From Streptomyces flavofungini (GTDB taxonomy: Bacteria; Actinomycetota; Actinomycetes; Streptomycetales; Streptomycetaceae), in NCBI RefSeq assembly GCF_030388665.1, contig NZ_CP128846.1:5530501-5594500 (forward strand): a stretch of 64,000 bases of DNA. Reading direction: 5' to 3'. Positions within the stretch are counted from its first letter, which is position 1. Every line of letters begins with the position of its first letter. The notes under the pieces were generated by a model, which was not told the origin of the DNA, searched no databases, and was given only the letters and a program-made list of their open reading frames with translations. This document shows, in pieces, positions 33,927-44,453 of the stretch. The position numbers and the translations under genes are program-made.

Positions 33927-34598
33927 TTGCACCGCCGCAGCAGCCGCCGTCGCTCCGCGCTCGTCCTCACCGCCGCCGCCCTCGTCGCGGCCCCGCTCCT
34001 GACCGCCTGCGGCAACGACGCGCACCCCGGTGCCGCCGCCGTCGTCGGCGACCAGCGCATCACGGTCGCGCAACTGGAGAACAGGGTGAACGAGGTGCGC
34101 TCCGCACAGCGGGCCGCCCTCCCGGACGACCGGCAGTACGAGCAGGTCATCGCCAAGACCGGCGGTCTGACCCGCAGCACGCTGCACACCATGGTCCTCG
34201 ACAAGGTCCTGCACCGGGCCGCGCGCGACGCCGGGGTGAGCGTCTCGCGCAAGGAGATCCAGACCATGCGCGGCCAGCTGGAGAAGCAGGCGGGCGGCAA
34301 GAAGGCACTGGAGGCGGGCTGGCTCCAGCAGTACAGCGTCGCGCCCGAGCACCTCGACGACAGCATCCGCACGGAGATCGAGGCGCAGAAGCTTGCCCGC
34401 GCGCTCGGCGCCGACATGAACGCCCAGGACGGCCAGAACACCTTCTGGGCCACGCTGTCCAAGACCTCCAAGAAGCTCGACGTCGACCTGAACCCGCGGT
34501 ACGGCACCTGGGACGTCAAGACCAGCAAGCGCGCCGACCTGCGCACGCCGTGGGTGCGCGAGGTGTCCGGCGGCGGCTCGGCGCGGACCGAGGTCTAG
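33927..34598 (+). CDS. SurA N-domain-like lipoprotein
   Basis: The 223-residue protein starts at TTG 33927 with GGGAGG five bases upstream. A basic N-terminus, LVLTAAALVAAPLLTAC and the lipobox LTAC (Cys about residue 28) mark a lipoprotein. The body, VVGDQRITVAQLENRVNEVR followed by long helices and EIQTMRGQLEKQAG, matches the SurA N-terminal chaperone domain; no PPIase domain follows. It would help fold secreted proteins outside the membrane. It lies between the kinase and mazG, as in other Streptomyces. Confidence 0.85.
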   Translation: MHRRSSRRRSALVLTAAALVAAPLLTACGNDAHPGAAAVVGDQRITVAQLENRVNEVRSAQRAALPDDRQYEQVIAKTGGLTRSTLHTMVLDKVLHRAARDAGVSVSRKEIQTMRGQLEKQAGGKKALEAGWLQQYSVAPEHLDDSIRTEIEAQKLARALGADMNAQDGQNTFWATLSKTSKKLDVDLNPRYGTWDVKTSKRADLRTPWVREVSGGGSARTEV

Positions 34599-34681
34599 CG
34601 GCCGGGCCGGGCCCGGCCGGGGCGGTGACCAGGGGCCCCACCGCTCCTGTCGCCGATGGCGGGATTGTCGGTGGCGTGGGT

Positions 34682-34687
34682 TACGTT
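34682..34687 (+). promoter_or_regulatory. -10-like hexamer of mazG
   Basis: TACGTT ends six bases before GTG 34694; there is no usable ribosome site, so a leaderless start is likely. Confidence 0.45.
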
Positions 34688-34693
34688 CGAGGC

Positions 34694-35698
34694 GTGAACG
34701 AGATCGAGACCGGCCGGGTCGTGCTGCTCACCACCAGCCATCGCGTCGCCCCCGGCCTGCTGTCCTGGACGGCCTGGCGGCTGCTGCACGACGCCGACGA
34801 GGTCCTGTGCGCCGACGCCGCCCACCCGCAGCTGCCGTATCTCCGTGAGGCGGGCGTCGAGGTCAAGCAGGCCTCGCCGACCGCCGAGGAGCTGGTGCGC
34901 GCGTGCTCCGGCGGTCGCACGGTCCTGGTGATCGCCACGGCCGAGGGCGACCGCTCCCTCACCGACGGCCTGGCGCGGCTCGCGGGCTCGGGCCGGGTCG
35001 CGATGCCGGACCTGGAGCTGCTCCCCGGTTCGTACGACCTGCCCGGCGCCCGCCTCCTCGACCTCGTCCAGGTCATGGACCGCATCCGCGCCGAATGCCC
35101 CTGGTCGTCCCGCCAGACCCACCGGAGCCTCGCGAAGTACGGCATCGAGGAGGCGTACGAACTGGTCGAGGCGATCGAGGAGGGCGACGCGGACGAGCTC
35201 CGCGAGGAGCTGGGCGACGTTCTGCTCCAGGTGGTCTTCCACGCGCGGATCGCCGAGGAGGGCCACGACGCCGAGGACGGCGACGACGACTCCGCGAGCA
35301 CCGGCGGGTTCTCCGTCGACGACGTCGCCGCGGGGATCGTCGACAAGCTCATCCACCGCCACCCGCACGTCTTCGGCGACGACACCGCGACCACGCCGGA
35401 AGAGGTCAAGGCGCACTGGCTGCGCACCAAGGCCGAGGAGAAGCAGCGCGACTCCGTCACCGACGGCATCCCCCTCGGCCAGCCCGGCCTGGCCCTGGCC
35501 GCGAAGCTGTCCTCCCGCGTCCGCACGGCGGGCCTGGAGGTCCCGCTGCCGACGGGGGAGGGCGTCGGGTACGAGCTCCTCGCGATGGCCGCCCGCGCCG
35601 AGGCCGAGGGCGTGGACCCGGAGGCGGCGCTGCGGGCGGCGGCGCGGGCGTATCGGGACGCGGTCCGTGAGGCCGAGCGGGCCGACCCGTCGGGCTGA
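34694..35698 (+). CDS. mazG: Nucleoside triphosphate pyrophosphohydrolase
   Basis: The 334-residue enzyme hydrolyses NTPs and dNTPs to monophosphates and pyrophosphate, clearing damaged nucleotides. An N-terminal region of about 130 residues (VVLLTTSHRVAPGLLSWTAWRLLH, like a tetrapyrrole-methylase-type fold) precedes the MazG core: LLDLVQVMDRIRAECPWSSRQTHRSL, EEAYELVEAIEEGDADELREELGDVLLQVVFH with the metal-binding EExxE...ExxD, and the second half HPHVFGDD...HWLRTKAEEK. GTG 34694 is taken because the family start fits. Confidence 0.92.
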   Translation: MNEIETGRVVLLTTSHRVAPGLLSWTAWRLLHDADEVLCADAAHPQLPYLREAGVEVKQASPTAEELVRACSGGRTVLVIATAEGDRSLTDGLARLAGSGRVAMPDLELLPGSYDLPGARLLDLVQVMDRIRAECPWSSRQTHRSLAKYGIEEAYELVEAIEEGDADELREELGDVLLQVVFHARIAEEGHDAEDGDDDSASTGGFSVDDVAAGIVDKLIHRHPHVFGDDTATTPEEVKAHWLRTKAEEKQRDSVTDGIPLGQPGLALAAKLSSRVRTAGLEVPLPTGEGVGYELLAMAARAEAEGVDPEAALRAAARAYRDAVREAERADPSG

Positions 35699-35789
35699 TC
35701 CGAGTACCGTTGCCTCCTGGGTCGCTTCGGGGGACCGCGCGGCCGAACTCGATGTGGCTGAGCGGGAGTTATGACCCGAGGAGGCGACG

Positions 35790-37781
35790 GTGGACTGCCC
35801 TGAGTGCCGAGCGGCGCTGCCCGACGAGGATCGCTTCTGTTCGGAGTGCGGCCACGCCTTCGACGGAGGACCCGCCGGCGGAGGGCTCGCGCCCGCACGG
35901 ACGCCGCCGGAGGGCCCGCTCGGGCGCGACCTGCCGCTCACGCGTTGGAGCCGCAGCCCTCGGAGGCTGTCCTTCTGGGACACAGAGCCCTCGCAGGCCT
36001 CGCTCGACCTGAGCCCCCTGCCTTCAGAGCCCGAGGAACCACGGGAGCCCGAGTCGTCCCCGGCACCCACGACCCACAACACCCTCTCCGGCGGCGTGAC
36101 CGACGGCCCGGTGATCCAGGCGGGCACCATCACGGGCGGCGTCACCATCCACAGCGGGGCGCCCGCTCAGGCCGCCGCGGACAACTGGCCCCGCGTCGGG
36201 CGGCTGCACCGCTCCTGGTTCGGGGTGCGCCCCACGAGCCGCTTCGGGGACGAGCCGGGGCTGCCGCCGTACGTGGGGCGGGACTGCGACGGTGAACTGC
36301 ACCGGCTCGTCGGGCGGGGCCTGGCCGAGGGCGGCCTGGTCGTCGTCACCGGCGGGCCGCTGTCCGGGAAGACGTCGACGGCCGCCTGGGCGGCGCTGAC
36401 CGCCTGGGACTCCGTCGGCGCCGATGAACCCCGCGTGCACGCACCGCACCCTGGCGCGGACCTCTCCGACCTCCCCTTCCAACTGCACGACCGCACCGGG
36501 CCCTTCATCGTGTGGCTCGACGACCTGGAGGGCCATCTCGGCCCGCGCGGCTTGACCACGGCGCTGCTCGCCCGCTTCGCCCAGGAGCGGGTCCTCGTCC
36601 TCGCCACCATGCGCGACAAGGCGTACGACGAGCACCGCTTCGGCGAAAGACCGGCCGCCCGCGTCCTCAGCGGCGCCCACACCGTCGAGCTGAGCCGCCG
36701 CTGGAGCGACGCGGAGCTGCGGCGGCTCGGGGAGGCCGACGACCCGCGCCTCGCGGACGCGCGGGAGTGGCGCGGGAAGCGAGGCGTCACCGAGTACCTC
36801 GCCCTCGGCCCCGAGCTGTGGGACGAGTGGCGCAGGGCCCGCCGCGCGCAGGCGCACCCGCGCGGTCATCTGCTGGTGCGGGCGGCCGTGGATCTGGCCC
36901 GGTGCGGGCTGCGGCAGGACGTCCCGCTGCCGGTGCTGAGCGCGGTGCAGGAGCTGTACTCGGAGTACTCGGCGCAGAACCCGCACGCGGTGCTTCCCGG
37001 TGAGAGCGAGCTCTTCGAGGACGCCCTCGCCTGGGCCACCCGGCCCCGGTACGAGGCGACGGGCCTGCTCGTCCCCGGTGCGACGGAGGGCACGTACCGG
37101 GCGTACGGCTCCCTCGTCGCGGACGCCGTCCGCTCCGGCGCGCTCGGAGCGGTGCCGGACGAGGTGTGGGCCGATGTGTGCACGGTGGGGAGTGCGCACG
37201 GCCTCGACGTCGCGCCGGTGGCCGAGGCGTGCCGCGCCGCCCTGGCCTCCCGTGGGGCCGAGGGCGACATCGACGCGTGCGTCGTCCTCGGCATCGCCAC
37301 CGAGTTCGCGGGCGACGTGTCGGAGGCGGAGGGCTGGTACCGCAAGGCCGCCGACCAGGGGCACGCCGGAGCCTGCAACCAGCTGGGTCACATCCTCGCG
37401 GGCCGGGGCGCCGCCGTGGAGGCGATCCACTACCTGGAGCAGGCCGCGGCGGGCGGCTGCCAGGACGCGTACGTCACCCTGGGCAAACTGCACCGCGACC
37501 GCGCCCGCCACTGGCTCACCAAGGGAGCCGAGGCCGGTGACCCGCAGGCCGCCTTCCACCTGGCCGAGCTGCTCCTGCGGCCGGGGCGGGTGGAGCGGTC
37601 CGTCCACTGGTACCGCGAGGCGGCCGAGGCCGGGCACCGCGACGCGGGCTTCGCCCTGAACGTCCTGCGGGTCGGGATCACACTGCGTCCGGAGCGGGAG
37701 GACAAACCGGCCAAGAGGCGTCGCCCCGCCCCTCCCACCCCACGCCCCGACGTTCCCCCCACCCCGCCCGCCTCCCGCTGA
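35790..37781 (+). CDS. Zinc ribbon / RHIM-like motif / P-loop / Sel1-repeat protein
   Basis: The 663-residue protein is not a named gene. Residues 3-20 form a zinc ribbon (Cys3, Cys6, Cys17, Cys20). A disordered region follows. Residues about 99-121 read LSGGVTDGPVIQAGTITGGV, with a V-I-Q-A-G core like RHIM-type amyloid signalling motifs found in Streptomyces NLR-like proteins. Walker A GGPLSGKT is at 188-195 and a Walker B-like FIVWLDD at 239-245, so a STAND-like or AAA ATPase part spans about 130-450. Sel1/TPR repeats (AEGWYRKAADQGHAGACNQLG, EAIHYLEQAAAGGCQDAYVTLG, RSVHWYREAAEAGHRDAGFAL) occupy about 490-626. The GTG has GAGGAGG upstream. A defence or signalling role is inferred. Confidence 0.8.
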   Translation: MDCPECRAALPDEDRFCSECGHAFDGGPAGGGLAPARTPPEGPLGRDLPLTRWSRSPRRLSFWDTEPSQASLDLSPLPSEPEEPREPESSPAPTTHNTLSGGVTDGPVIQAGTITGGVTIHSGAPAQAAADNWPRVGRLHRSWFGVRPTSRFGDEPGLPPYVGRDCDGELHRLVGRGLAEGGLVVVTGGPLSGKTSTAAWAALTAWDSVGADEPRVHAPHPGADLSDLPFQLHDRTGPFIVWLDDLEGHLGPRGLTTALLARFAQERVLVLATMRDKAYDEHRFGERPAARVLSGAHTVELSRRWSDAELRRLGEADDPRLADAREWRGKRGVTEYLALGPELWDEWRRARRAQAHPRGHLLVRAAVDLARCGLRQDVPLPVLSAVQELYSEYSAQNPHAVLPGESELFEDALAWATRPRYEATGLLVPGATEGTYRAYGSLVADAVRSGALGAVPDEVWADVCTVGSAHGLDVAPVAEACRAALASRGAEGDIDACVVLGIATEFAGDVSEAEGWYRKAADQGHAGACNQLGHILAGRGAAVEAIHYLEQAAAGGCQDAYVTLGKLHRDRARHWLTKGAEAGDPQAAFHLAELLLRPGRVERSVHWYREAAEAGHRDAGFALNVLRVGITLRPEREDKPAKRRRPAPPTPRPDVPPTPPASR

Positions 37782-37806
37782 CCCGCCCCCGCCCCCGCCC
37801 CCCGTA

Positions 37807-37812
37807 TACGGT
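37807..37812 (+). promoter_or_regulatory. -10-like hexamer of the P450 gene
   Basis: TACGGT (within TATACGGT) ends six bases before ATG 37819, with no ribosome site: a likely leaderless transcript. Confidence 0.45.
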
Positions 37813-37818
37813 CGACCC

Positions 37819-39105
37819 ATGCACGACAAGGCCCCGTCCGCCTGCCCCCACGGCACCCCGGCCCCGCCGAAGACCCCCGCCCCGGACCTGTTCACGTGGG
37901 AGTTCGCGACCGACCCCTACCCCGCGTACGCCTGGCTCCGCGAGCACGCCCCCGTGCACCGCACGGAGCTGCCGAGCGGCGTCGAGGCCTGGCTGGTGAC
38001 GCGCTACGCCGACGCCCGGCAGGCCCTCGCCGACCAGCGCCTCAGCAAGAACCCGGCGCACCACGACGAGCCCGCGCACGCGAAGGGCAAGACGGGCATC
38101 CCGGGCGAGCGCAAGGCCGAGCTGATGACGCATCTGCTCAACATCGACCCGCCGGACCACACCCGCCTGCGCCGCCTGGTCTCGAAGGCGTTCACCCCGC
38201 GCCGGGTGGCCGAGTTCGCGCCCCGCGTGCAGGAGCTGACGGACCAGCTCATCGACCGGTTCGCCCAGGAGGGCACCGCCGACCTCATCCACGAGTTCGC
38301 CTTCCCGCTCCCCATCTACGCGATCTGCGACCTGCTCGGCGTCCCGCGCGAGGACCAGGACGACTTCCGGGACTGGGCGGGCATGATGATCCGGCACGGG
38401 GGAGGGCCCCGGGGCGGCGTCGCGCGCTCGGTGAAGAAGATGCGCGGCTATCTCGCGGACCTCATCCACCGCAAGCGCGGCGACCTTGGCGACGACCTGA
38501 TCTCCGGCCTCATCCGCGCCTCCGACCACGGCGAGCACCTCACCGAGAACGAGGCCGCCGCGATGGCGTTCATCCTTCTCTTCGCCGGGTTCGAGACGAC
38601 CGTCAACCTCATCGGGAACGGCACGTACGCGCTGCTGACCCACCCCGAGCAGCGCGAGCGGCTGCAACGCTCCCTCGCCGCGGGGGAGACCGCCCTCCTG
38701 GAGACCGGCGTCGAGGAACTGCTCCGCTTCGACGGGCCCGTGGAGCTCGCCACCTGGCGCTTCGCCACCGAGCCGCTGCGGATCGGCGGCCAGGACATCG
38801 CCGCGGGCGACCCCGTCCTCGTCGTCCTCGCCGCCGCCGACCGCGATCCGGCCCGCTTCCCCGACCCCGACCTCCTCGACCTGTCCCGGGCCGACAACCA
38901 GCACCTCGGCTACGGCCACGGCATCCACTACTGCCTGGGCGCCCCGCTGGCCCGCCTGGAGGGCCAGACGGCGCTCGCGACCCTGCTCCGCAGGCTGCCC
39001 GACCTGCAACTCGCCGTCGAACCGGAGGAGTTGAGGTGGCGCGGCGGCCTCATCATGCGTGGCCTGCGGACCCTGCCGGTGACGTTCACTCCGCCCGGCC
39101 ACTGA
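37819..39105 (+). CDS. Cytochrome P450 (CYP107-like)
   Basis: The 428-residue soluble bacterial P450 has the I-helix FAGFETTVN (acid-alcohol pair Glu-Thr), the K-helix EELLRFDG, and the heme loop HLGYGHGIHYCLG with the ligand Cys372; Tyr replaces the usual Phe at the start of the loop, which is common in CYP107. It hydroxylates an unknown small molecule with ferredoxin partners encoded elsewhere: none and no biosynthetic cluster lie nearby. Start by leaderless pattern. Confidence 0.93.
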   Translation: MHDKAPSACPHGTPAPPKTPAPDLFTWEFATDPYPAYAWLREHAPVHRTELPSGVEAWLVTRYADARQALADQRLSKNPAHHDEPAHAKGKTGIPGERKAELMTHLLNIDPPDHTRLRRLVSKAFTPRRVAEFAPRVQELTDQLIDRFAQEGTADLIHEFAFPLPIYAICDLLGVPREDQDDFRDWAGMMIRHGGGPRGGVARSVKKMRGYLADLIHRKRGDLGDDLISGLIRASDHGEHLTENEAAAMAFILLFAGFETTVNLIGNGTYALLTHPEQRERLQRSLAAGETALLETGVEELLRFDGPVELATWRFATEPLRIGGQDIAAGDPVLVVLAAADRDPARFPDPDLLDLSRADNQHLGYGHGIHYCLGAPLARLEGQTALATLLRRLPDLQLAVEPEELRWRGGLIMRGLRTLPVTFTPPGH

Positions 39106-39118
39106 CGGCCGCCCGACG

Positions 39119-39186
39119 TGTGACTGACGTACAGTCAAGACTGTGACTTTCACGTGATCTGCGCTGCATCGACTTGTGACTGACGT
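39119..39186. repeat. Direct repeat TGTGACTGACGT upstream of the rpf gene
   Basis: TGTGACTGACGT occurs at 39119-39130 and 39175-39186, and GTGACTTTCACG at 39142-39153 is a looser third copy. They lie 87-154 bases before the start codon at 39273, likely in the promoter region. Confidence 0.5.
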
Positions 39187-39272
39187 TCGAGTGCGGCTAC
39201 GTTCACGACGGCTCGGCACCCCTCGGCACCACGTGTCGCAGCTGTTCTTGTCGTCGCTCGAAAGGCACGTGC

Positions 39273-40349
39273 ATGCTCTCCGGCCAAGGCCGTCACCGCC
39301 GTCCCCGCCAGGCCCCGGCGATCGTCGTCGCGGCGGGCGTCACCGGATCCGCCATCGCCATCCCGCTGCTCGGCGCCACGGGTGCGCACGCGGCTGACGC
39401 CACGACGTGGGACAAGGTCGCGGAGTGCGAGAGCGGCGGCGCGTGGAGCGCCAAGGGCGAGGGGTACTACGGCGGTCTGCAGCTGACGCAGGAGACCTGG
39501 GAGAGCTACGGCGGCCTCGCCTACGCGCCGAGTGCCGACCAGGCGAGCCGCTCCCAGCAGATCGCCGTCGCCGACAAGGTCCTCGCCGACCAGGGACCCT
39601 CCGCGTGGCCGAACTGCGGCCCGGCCGCGGGCCTCAGCAAGGGCGGCGCGGCCGCCGACGTCGACCCGGGCCTGCCGCCCGCGCCGTCGAAGCCCGCGGA
39701 GCCGTCCGGCGACGCCGAGGACTCCCAGGGCGACGGGAAGGGCTCCGAGGACGGCGAGAAGGCCGACGGGGCCGACAAGGGCGCCGAGGACTCCGCCGAC
39801 GCGAGCGACAAGGGCGACAAGGGCGACAGGGGAAGCACCGGCAAGCACCGCAAGCCCGACAGCGGCGGCTCGGCCGACGAGAGTGACGAACGCGACAAGG
39901 CCGGACGGAAGGGCGAGAAGGGCGCGGCGGACGGCAAGTCCGGCGACCGCGACAGCACTTCGCCCGACGCCGAGTCCGACCCGGGCCGTGAGCCCTCGGG
40001 CGCCGACGAGTCCGCGGAGGGCTCGGAGGGCTCGCCGTCCGGCCGGCATCGCGGCTCCAGCGCCGACGAGGGCGACGGGGTGCAGAAGGGCGGCGCGGGC
40101 TCCGCGGGCCGCCACGCGTCGCGTGGTGAAGGACGCGACGCACGCGACGCCGCCGACCCCGCGGACACCTACACGGTCCGCTCCGGCGACAACCTCTCGC
40201 AGATCGCCGACCGGCACGACCTTGACGGCGGCTGGACCACTCTCTACGCCGAGAACAAGCGGACCGTCGGCGGTGACCCGGATCTCATCCTCCCCGGTCA
40301 GCGACTTGACCTGAGGGAGCGCCAGGCCGCCGAAGCGGACCGGAAGTAG
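39273..40349 (+). CDS. Resuscitation-promoting factor with LysM domain (RpfC-like)
   Basis: The 358-residue secreted protein has a signal peptide ending near AHA-ADA (about residue 41), an Rpf muralytic domain ([26 protein letters not shown], with the catalytic Glu in CESGG, to about residue 115), a long charged Asp/Lys/Ser/Gly linker (about 125-295) and a C-terminal LysM ([23 protein letters not shown]...ILPGQRLDL). It cleaves peptidoglycan to promote spore germination and growth. It lies just upstream of rpfA. Confidence 0.92.
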   Translation: MLSGQGRHRRPRQAPAIVVAAGVTGSAIAIPLLGATGAHAADATTWDKVAECESGGAWSAKGEGYYGGLQLTQETWESYGGLAYAPSADQASRSQQIAVADKVLADQGPSAWPNCGPAAGLSKGGAAADVDPGLPPAPSKPAEPSGDAEDSQGDGKGSEDGEKADGADKGAEDSADASDKGDKGDRGSTGKHRKPDSGGSADESDERDKAGRKGEKGAADGKSGDRDSTSPDAESDPGREPSGADESAEGSEGSPSGRHRGSSADEGDGVQKGGAGSAGRHASRGEGRDARDAADPADTYTVRSGDNLSQIADRHDLDGGWTTLYAENKRTVGGDPDLILPGQRLDLRERQAAEADRK

Positions 40350-40449
40350 GCATACCGGGGCGGAAGTTGACCGGCGGTTCGGGGTGAATGTCCGATTTAA
40401 AGACGGTGAGAGGCAAGTGAGAGATGGGTCTCAGAAGCCCTGATCGTCT

Positions 40450-40479
40450 TTGAAATTCCGGTGATTGCCTGTCTACGGT
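40450..40479 (+). promoter_or_regulatory. Promoter of the rpfA riboswitch transcript
   Basis: TTGAAA (40450-40455) and TACGGT (40474-40479) with an 18-base spacer would start transcription near 40486, about 30 bases before the riboswitch. Confidence 0.5.
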
Positions 40480-40512
40480 CGTGACCGCTCGCCACAGCGG
40501 GCCCCGCCGGTC

Positions 40513-40722
40513 GGTACGCCGAATCCTGCCAACGGCCGGACGGGAACAGTCGTCGCTTCGAGCGCCGAAGGCAGGAGCGGGGGACCCAAGGTAAGCGCCG
40601 GGCCCACGCGTTGAACGGCCAGTGGCCGAGCGACGCGCAGGACCGGCTAGGGGTGAAGTCGTACGGAAGCCGTACGGCCGGGCACTCACCCGCCCGAACC
40701 CGACAGCTCACCTCGCAGGCGT
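40513..40722 (+). promoter_or_regulatory. c-di-AMP riboswitch (ydaO-yuaA type)
   Basis: Conserved blocks of the ydaO aptamer occur in order: GCCGAATCCTGCCAAC (40518), GGCAGGAGCGGGGGACCCAA (40570-40589), TTGAACGGCC, GGGGTGAAGTCGTACGG paired to GCCGTACGGCCGGGC, and CCGAACCCGACAGCTCACCTCGCAGGC (to about 40720). It is followed by GAGGGGA and the rpfA ATG 18 bases later. In Streptomyces coelicolor the rpfA riboswitch binds c-di-AMP and lowers expression; that knowledge plus this sequence supports the same here. Confidence 0.93.
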
Positions 40723-40728
40723 CGGTGA

Positions 40729-41466
<738 letters not shown>

Positions 41467-41553
41467 GCCTGAGCCCGACCCGCGCCCTGTCCGGTCCGTC
41501 CGGCCAGGGCCCCCGCTCCGCCCCGCGGAGCACCCCCGTCCCCACGGGTCTTT

Positions 41554-41585
41554 CTCGCCCCGGTGCGCGTACGCACCGGGGCGAG
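41554..41585 (+). terminator. Terminator after rpfA
   Basis: A perfect stem of 14 bp (41554-41567 with 41572-41585) with loop CGTA lies about 88 bases past the rpfA stop. The remaining gap to eno (41586-41871) holds its promoter region and no gene that I can see. Confidence 0.75.
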
Positions 41586-41787
41586 GTGCTGTCCGGGGCG
41601 GCCCCGCCGGTCCCGGAGCGGGCCGAGGCCGTCCCCGAGTACGCCCAGGGCGAAGCTACCGGCCGGTAAGAGCCTGTGGTTCCGTCCTGATTCCCAGGGA
41701 ATTGGCCCGATGGCCGTCCCACGGGGCGGGCGGTCGGCTGGCCGAAGCTCCCGGGCCCGTTAGGCTCAGGAGACGCAGGGCCGATGA

Positions 41788-43152
<1,365 letters not shown>

Positions 43153-43236
43153 GCCCTAGCCAGTCGTACGTACGTCCCCGTACTCGGTCCCGTACCGTGT
43201 GCGGGGACGTACGCGCGTACTGGGGAGGCGAGACAC

Positions 43237-43740
43237 ATGGCCGGGAAAGTCCGGGACAAGGACCGGTTCTCCACGGCGACCCGGCTGCGGCTGCTCGGCG
43301 AGCAGACCGCCGAGCGCGTCTACCGCTCGCAGACCAAGCGCCAGGCCCGCCGCTCCCGGCTCACGGGCCGGGCCGCGCTCCTCGTGCTCGTCGTCTGCTC
43401 GCTGGTCGTGGCCCTCGCCTATCCGATAAGGCAGTACGTGTCGCAGCGCGCCGACATCGCCGAGCAGCGGCAGAAGCAGTCCGAGCACCGCGAGAACGTG
43501 GAGCGGCTGCGCGACGAGAAGGCCCGCTGGCAGGACGACGCGTACGCCGAGCAGCGCATCCGGGACCGGCTGCACTACGTGAAGCCCGGCGAGACCGGGT
43601 TCACCGTCATCGACCCGGCGGCCACCGACGGCCACCGCGGGGACGAGGGCGCGGCCGACCGGCCCTGGTACGCGAACGTCTGGGACGGCGTCGACGAGGC
43701 CGACAGGGCCGGTGTCGCCGAGCGCGCCGACGACAATTGA
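43237..43740 (+). CDS. divIC: Septum formation initiator / DivIC-FtsB family protein
   Basis: The 167-residue protein has a basic cytoplasmic start, one membrane segment (LTGRAALLVLVVCSLVVALAY) and an extracytoplasmic coiled coil (RADIAEQRQKQSEHRENVERLRDEKARW), then AEQRIRDRLHYVKPGETGFTV, which is the FtsB/DivIC ending. It joins the FtsL-FtsQ group of the cell-division machine, needed in sporulation septation. A short Asp/Glu tail follows. ATG 43237 has GGGGAGG upstream. Confidence 0.9.
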   Translation: MAGKVRDKDRFSTATRLRLLGEQTAERVYRSQTKRQARRSRLTGRAALLVLVVCSLVVALAYPIRQYVSQRADIAEQRQKQSEHRENVERLRDEKARWQDDAYAEQRIRDRLHYVKPGETGFTVIDPAATDGHRGDEGAADRPWYANVWDGVDEADRAGVAERADDN

Positions 43741-43746
43741 CACCGT

Positions 43747-43785
43747 CAGTCCAGTACGAACAGTCCAGTACGACCAGTACGAAAC
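43747..43785. repeat. 14-bp tandem repeat between divIC and the DUF501 gene
   Basis: CAGTCCAGTACGAA (43747-43760), CAGTCCAGTACGAC (43761-43774) and a partial third copy CAGTACGAAACG fill the gap before the DUF501 start. Confidence 0.7.
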
Positions 43786-43796
43786 GAAAGACAGGC

Positions 43797-44318
43797 ATGC
43801 AGACGCCCCCGCCCCAGACCGAGCCCACCGCGCCCACGGACGCCGACATCACCGCGTTCCAGGAGCAGCTCGGGCGCCCGCCGCGTGGTTTGCGCGCCAT
43901 CGCGCACCGCTGCCCCTGCGGCAACCCGGACGTGGTCGAGACGGCGCCCCGGCTGCCCGACGGCACGCCGTTCCCGACGACGTACTACCTGACGTGCCCG
44001 CGGGCCGCGTCGGCGATCGGGACGCTCGAAGCGAACGGCGTCATGAAGGAGATGACGGAGCGGCTCGGCACCGATCCCGATCTCGCCGCCGCGTACCGGG
44101 CCGCCCACGAGGACTACATCGCGCGGCGCGACTCCATCGAGGTGCTCGAAGGCTTCCCCTCGGCCGGTGGCATGCCGGACCGCGTGAAGTGCCTGCACGT
44201 CCTCGTGGCCCACTCGCTGGCCGCGGGCCCCGGCGTGAACCCCCTCGGCGACGAGGCGATCGCCCTCCTGCCGGAGTGGTGGCGGAAGGGCCCTTGCGTG
44301 GGCCCCGCCCAGGACTGA
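43797..44318 (+). CDS. DUF501 family protein
   Basis: The 173-residue protein has the family core LGRPPRGLRAIAHRCPCGNPDVVETAPRLPDGTPFPTTYYLTCPRA (cysteines that may bind metal), and VKCLHVLVAHSLAAGPGVNPLGDEAIALLPEWW. The function is unknown; the gene usually sits between divIC and ppx, as here. No strong ribosome site is seen, perhaps coupled to divIC translation. Confidence 0.88.
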   Translation: MQTPPPQTEPTAPTDADITAFQEQLGRPPRGLRAIAHRCPCGNPDVVETAPRLPDGTPFPTTYYLTCPRAASAIGTLEANGVMKEMTERLGTDPDLAAAYRAAHEDYIARRDSIEVLEGFPSAGGMPDRVKCLHVLVAHSLAAGPGVNPLGDEAIALLPEWWRKGPCVGPAQD

Positions 44319-44453
44319 CCTGCCGCACCCGGCACCGGGGCGACCCTGGCCCGCCGCTCCGCGACGGGCCCGCCCGCCCTCACCACCTGCGGCAGGCCGG
44401 AGCGTGGGCACAGCCCCGTCCCACGGCACCGTAACGACATAGGAGAACGCCCG

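Noticed and set aside
37819..39105. P450 as the start of a biosynthetic cluster
   Set aside because: Neighbours are rpf, eno and a signalling protein; no synthase, ferredoxin or tailoring genes.
43201..43236. Extra small RNA gene between eno and divIC
   Set aside because: GTACGTACG-type repeats only; no conserved fold visible.
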